Below, piece by piece: positions 6,008 through 8,761 of a DNA stretch of 8,761 nucleotides (positions within the stretch are counted from its first letter, which is position 1; each line of letters begins with the position of its first letter). The position numbers and the translations under genes are program-made. A model generated the notes under the pieces. It worked only from the letters and a program-made list of their open reading frames with translations. It was not told where the DNA came from and searched no databases. The stretch comes from Paenibacillus sp. (GTDB lineage: Bacteria > Bacillota > Bacilli > Paenibacillales > Paenibacillaceae). The stretch is taken from positions 1-8,761 of the forward strand of contig JAQSXN010000122.1 in NCBI GenBank assembly GCA_029256665.1, given 5' to 3'.

Positions 6008-7192
6008 ATGAAATCGACGAACGCAGCCAAGCTGGGACTTGCGCTAGAAGGCGGCGGAGCCAAAGGCGCGTATCATATGGGAGTGGTGAAAGCCTGCTTG
6101 GAGGCTGGCCTTGCCTTCGACGCCATTACCGGCACCTCGATCGGCGCTCTTAACGGAGCCGTCATCGCGCAAGGGGATTTCGAGAGCGGCTATCGACTGT
6201 GGGAGCGGCTCGACGCCCGTATGATCTTCGACATGAGCGACGAAGAATACCGTTTGCTCATGCGGCGCAAGCTCGACACGGCCGCATTGCGCCAACTTGC
6301 CGCTCACACCAAGAAGCTGATTGCCGGCAGGGGCATGGACACGCGCAAAATGCGCGGGCTGATCGAATCCCTCGTCGACGAAGACAGGCTGCGGGCCGCC
6401 GCAACGGACTTCGGCCTGGTGACGGTCTCCTTGAGCGATCGGGCGCCGCATGAGCTGTATAAGGAGGATATTCCGCAGGGGCGGTTATTGGACTATTTGA
6501 TGGCCAGCGCCACCTTCCCCGGCTTCCAGCCGACCTTCATCGACGACAAGGCTTTTATCGACGGCGGCCTGTACGACAATTGTCCAATCAACATGCTCGC
6601 CCGCAAAGGGTATACGAATATCGTCGCGGTACGCACTTTGGGCTTCGGAGTGACGCGCAAAATCCGCTATCCCGACCTCACGATCACGACGATCTCCCCT
6701 TCCGAGCCGCTCGGCGGGACGATGAGCTTCAATCCTGAAGCGATTCGCCGCAGCATGAGCATGGGGTACTACGACGCGCTCCGTCAGCTCAAGGGGTTGC
6801 AGGGCCTGACTTATTGCATCGATATGGGAGACGTAACCGACGAGGCGTGCGGCGAATTGCTGGATACTCTCCCCGAAGCCAGGCTGTTGGCCCTCGGCCG
6901 CATGCTCGGCGTGAGCGGCATACCTCCCCGCGAGTTATGGAGCAGAGTCATCGTGCCGAGGCTGTCGGGCAGCATGCGGCTCCCTGCCGACGTTTCCTCC
7001 TCGACTTTTATCAGCCGGCTAACGGAGGCTCTTGCATCGGCCAAGGGCATCGATAAATATGCCGTCTATCGTTTCCCCGATTTGGCGCGCTCCGCCATTA
7101 AAGGTCCGCTAAAGAACGTAAATGGCCTCAGGTTCCGGCAAGTGGAGCTTTGTATGGCGGCTCAGCGCATTTTGGAAGGGATTCAATTGTAA
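6008..7192 (+). CDS. Patatin-like phospholipase family protein
   Basis: A 394-residue protein of the patatin-like lipid acyl hydrolase family, which uses a Ser-Asp dyad to cleave acyl esters from phospholipids or related lipids. The oxyanion-hole loop GGGAKGAY is at residues 15-22, the nucleophile elbow GTSIG at 42-46 (Ser44), and the catalytic aspartate in IDGGLYDNCPI is Asp185. All key residues are present, so it should be active. There is no signal peptide or clear membrane helix, so it is probably cytoplasmic. The patatin core covers about 1-210; residues 210-394 form a C-terminal extension of unknown role that is common in Bacillota homologues. The ATG at 6008 follows AAGGAGG (5989-5995) with a somewhat long spacing of 12 bases. 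It is transcribed alone, divergent from a broken TetR gene and ending at a bidirectional terminator. The physiological substrate cannot be told from the sequence. Confidence 0.9.
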   Translation: MKSTNAAKLGLALEGGGAKGAYHMGVVKACLEAGLAFDAITGTSIGALNGAVIAQGDFESGYRLWERLDARMIFDMSDEEYRLLMRRKLDTAALRQLAAHTKKLIAGRGMDTRKMRGLIESLVDEDRLRAAATDFGLVTVSLSDRAPHELYKEDIPQGRLLDYLMASATFPGFQPTFIDDKAFIDGGLYDNCPINMLARKGYTNIVAVRTLGFGVTRKIRYPDLTITTISPSEPLGGTMSFNPEAIRRSMSMGYYDALRQLKGLQGLTYCIDMGDVTDEACGELLDTLPEARLLALGRMLGVSGIPPRELWSRVIVPRLSGSMRLPADVSSSTFISRLTEALASAKGIDKYAVYRFPDLARSAIKGPLKNVNGLRFRQVELCMAAQRILEGIQL

Positions 7193-7212
7193 ACAGATCG
7201 GAATTACAACGC

Positions 7213-7250
7213 AAAAAAAAGCCGTACCCACATGGGGTGCGGCTTTCTTT
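7213..7250. terminator. Bidirectional Rho-independent terminator between converging genes
   Basis: AAAGCCGTACCC (7218-7229) pairs with GGGTGCGGCTTT (7235-7246) as a 12-bp stem with a single G-T wobble and a five-base loop. On the plus strand it is followed by CTTT, which ends the patatin-like gene. On the minus strand the eight-A run at 7213-7220 becomes a run of eight T, ending the siderophore permease operon. The minus-strand side looks the stronger. Confidence 0.85.
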
Positions 7251-7281
7251 CGCAGCTTCGATCGCCCCTGCGAGGAGCTTC

Positions 7282-8331
7282 TTACGAAGAGTTGCGGCTG
7301 CGGTAGAGCAGGTATAAGAAAAACGGGGCTCCGATTGCCGCCGTAAACACGCCCGCTGGCACGTCTCGCGGCAAAAACGCGGTGCGCGCTACGAGATCCG
7401 CGATAAGCAGCAGAATCGCGCCGATGAGCGCGCTGACCGGCAGCACGTTCGCGAAGGACGGTCCAACCAGCTTCCTCGCCATGTGGGGAGCCATCAAGCC
7501 GATAAAACCGATTGCGCCTCCAATGGCGATCGCCGCTCCGGCGAGCGCAACGCTAAGCCCGATCAGCAGAAGACGCTGCCGCTGCACCGAAGCGCCCGCG
7601 CTGCTCGCAAGCTCGTCTCCCAGCGCCTGAATATCCACCTTGCGCGCTTGCAGCCAAGTAAGCGGAAGCAGCACCGCGACCCAAGGGAGCAGCGTCAGTA
7701 CGTCCTTGTCCCACGACATCCCGTATAGGCTCCCCGCCATAAACGTGACGGACCGGTCCGCCAGCTGAAGCGGCCCCGAGATGATCAGCATGTAAGAAAC
7801 CGACTTGATAGCCGCCGAAATCCCGATCCCGATCAGCACCAGCCTTAGCGGGGTGACGCCCCCCTTCCATGCCATGACGTACAACAGTGCCGTAATAAGA
7901 AACGCTCCGGCGATGGCGAAGATCGGCATAAAGTGCACGGACACCGAGCCCGTGAAAATAAAAATGAATAATACCGCGCCAAGCGACGCGCCTTCGGTGA
8001 CGCCGATGACGTCCGGAGAGGCGAGCGGATTGCGGATCACGCCCTGCAGAATTGCGCCGGCAGCCGCGAGCGCCGCGCCGATCAGCATCGCGATTACAAT
8101 GCGCGGAAGCCTTAGCTTCTCGACGATCATTTGTTCCATGGGAGGCGCCGCGCCGACAATCGCCTTCACCACGTTCGCCGGCGATATAAATTGGCTGCCC
8201 GTTCCCGTGCTCAAGATCGCCGCGACGACGCAAACGCCCAGCAGACATAACGATATCCGAAGCGCTCTGCCGCTTATCGGAAGCTTATGTCTCACGCTCT
8301 TTAATCCACGTCCCGATTCTTCTTGACTCAT
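7282..8331 (-). CDS. FecCD-family iron-siderophore ABC transporter permease (second of a pair)
   Basis: A 349-residue inner-membrane permease of the FecCD/BtuC family, which forms the channel half of an ABC importer for iron(III)-siderophore complexes. It has an N-terminal cytoplasmic basic segment, a first membrane helix at about 25-41, and the family signatures ILQGVIRNPLASPDVIGVTEGASLG (about 94-118), GFIGLMAPHMARKLVG (275-290, the ATPase-coupling region) and PRDVPAGVFTAAIGAPFFLYLL (321-342). GSLYGMSWDKD at 200-210 resembles the FeuC/YfhA-type permeases of Bacillus, but the siderophore cannot be named. The ATG at 8331 overlaps the stop of the upstream permease gene as ATGA (8331-8328), and GGGAGG stands 9 bases before it, so the two are translationally coupled and probably form a heterodimer. 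Expression is probably iron-regulated, but the operon promoter is outside the window. Confidence 0.93.
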   Translation of the reverse strand: MSQEESGRGLKSVRHKLPISGRALRISLCLLGVCVVAAILSTGTGSQFISPANVVKAIVGAAPPMEQMIVEKLRLPRIVIAMLIGAALAAAGAILQGVIRNPLASPDVIGVTEGASLGAVLFIFIFTGSVSVHFMPIFAIAGAFLITALLYVMAWKGGVTPLRLVLIGIGISAAIKSVSYMLIISGPLQLADRSVTFMAGSLYGMSWDKDVLTLLPWVAVLLPLTWLQARKVDIQALGDELASSAGASVQRQRLLLIGLSVALAGAAIAIGGAIGFIGLMAPHMARKLVGPSFANVLPVSALIGAILLLIADLVARTAFLPRDVPAGVFTAAIGAPFFLYLLYRSRNSS

Positions 8332-8761
8332 CGTGCGCGTCCTCCCTTCCTAGCGATGTAAGCAAAGAACGGCACGCCGATGATTGCCGTCATGACGCCG
8401 ACCGGCACTTCCTTCGGCATGGCGATGTATCGCGAGCCAATATCGGCGGCTACTAACAGCAGCGCCCCAAATACCGCGCTGTAAGGCAGTATCCAGCGGT
8501 GGTCGTTGCCGATGAGATGCCGTACGATGTGCGGGATGATGATGCCGACGAACGCGATGGGACCGGCTGCCGCCACCGACGCGCCTGCGAGCAAAATTAC
8601 GGCTGCGGCGGCCGTCAGCTTGACCAGCTTGATCCGTTGACCGAGCCCGCGCGAAATATCGTCGCCCATCGTCAATAGATTCAGATGCCTGGACAGCAGC
8701 AACGCGATCAGCATCCCGGCCGCCATATACGGCCACACGGCCTCCAATTGGCTTAGCTCCC
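8328..8761 (-). CDS. FecCD-family iron-siderophore ABC transporter permease, C-terminal part (5' end outside window)
   Basis: The frame is open to the window edge and shows the last 143 or so residues of a FecCD-type permease, the partner of the gene at 7282-8331. Visible are the transmembrane segment before LNLLTMGDDISRGLG (the cytoplasmic loop), the ATPase-coupling region GIIIPHIVRHLIG, and the C-terminal signature PKEVPVGVMTAIIGVPFFAYI. The stop is within the ATGA overlap with the next gene. The TTG at 8747 is an internal leucine, not a start, since the frame continues in coding-like sequence beyond it. A substrate-binding lipoprotein gene would be expected further upstream or nearby, as in Bacillus yfiYZ-yfhA or feuABC; this is inference. 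The ATPase is often encoded elsewhere. Confidence 0.92.
   Translation of the reverse strand, partial: ELSQLEAVWPYMAAGMLIALLLSRHLNLLTMGDDISRGLGQRIKLVKLTAAAAVILLAGASVAAAGPIAFVGIIIPHIVRHLIGNDHRWILPYSAVFGALLLVAADIGSRYIAMPKEVPVGVMTAIIGVPFFAYIARKGGRAR

Noticed and set aside
7553..8248. Second minus-strand frame inside the siderophore permease gene (231 codons)
   Set aside because: It is an R/G/A-rich out-of-frame shadow of a clear FecCD permease.

Overview
The window looks like chromosomal DNA from a moderately GC-rich, endospore-forming member of the Bacillota, most likely Paenibacillaceae (Paenibacillus or Cohnella type). The reasons are a spore germinant-receptor operon, strong AGGAGG-type ribosome binding sites, TTG and GTG starts, and a LigD of the Bacillus type. 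The genus is an inference from gene content and base composition.

Positions 1-3223 (+) hold the distal part of a germinant-receptor operon: the C-terminal end of a Ger(x)C lipoprotein, then two consecutive modules. Each module is a small two-helix membrane protein (D-subunit-like) followed by a GerAB-type permease. Spacing is tight throughout, from 9 to 31 bases. An A subunit (GerAA type) is not in the window and would be expected upstream.

Positions 3224-4158 (+) hold a DUF2935 ferritin-like protein. It has its own leader and a terminator hairpin that overlaps its stop codon.

Positions 4150-5550 (-) encode a LigD-type repair protein with the OB-fold remnant of the ligase module and a complete polymerase/primase domain, but no ligase nucleotidyltransferase domain. 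Just upstream of it on the same strand (5614-5878) is a wrecked TetR-family regulator gene that has lost its DNA-binding domain and its C-terminus.

Positions 6008-7192 (+) encode a patatin-like phospholipase, divergent from the TetR remnant. The 129-base gap between them contains candidate promoters facing opposite ways with overlapping -10 boxes. It converges on a pair of FecCD-type siderophore permease genes (7282-8761, -), which overlap by ATGA; the upstream one runs off the window. A bidirectional terminator at 7218-7246 separates the converging genes.

Most of the window is ordinary chromosomal content. The points most worth a second look are the duplicated small-protein/permease module of the germination operon, the decayed TetR gene and the LigD lacking its ligase catalytic domain. 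I did not see a mobile element, CRISPR array, tRNA or rRNA gene.
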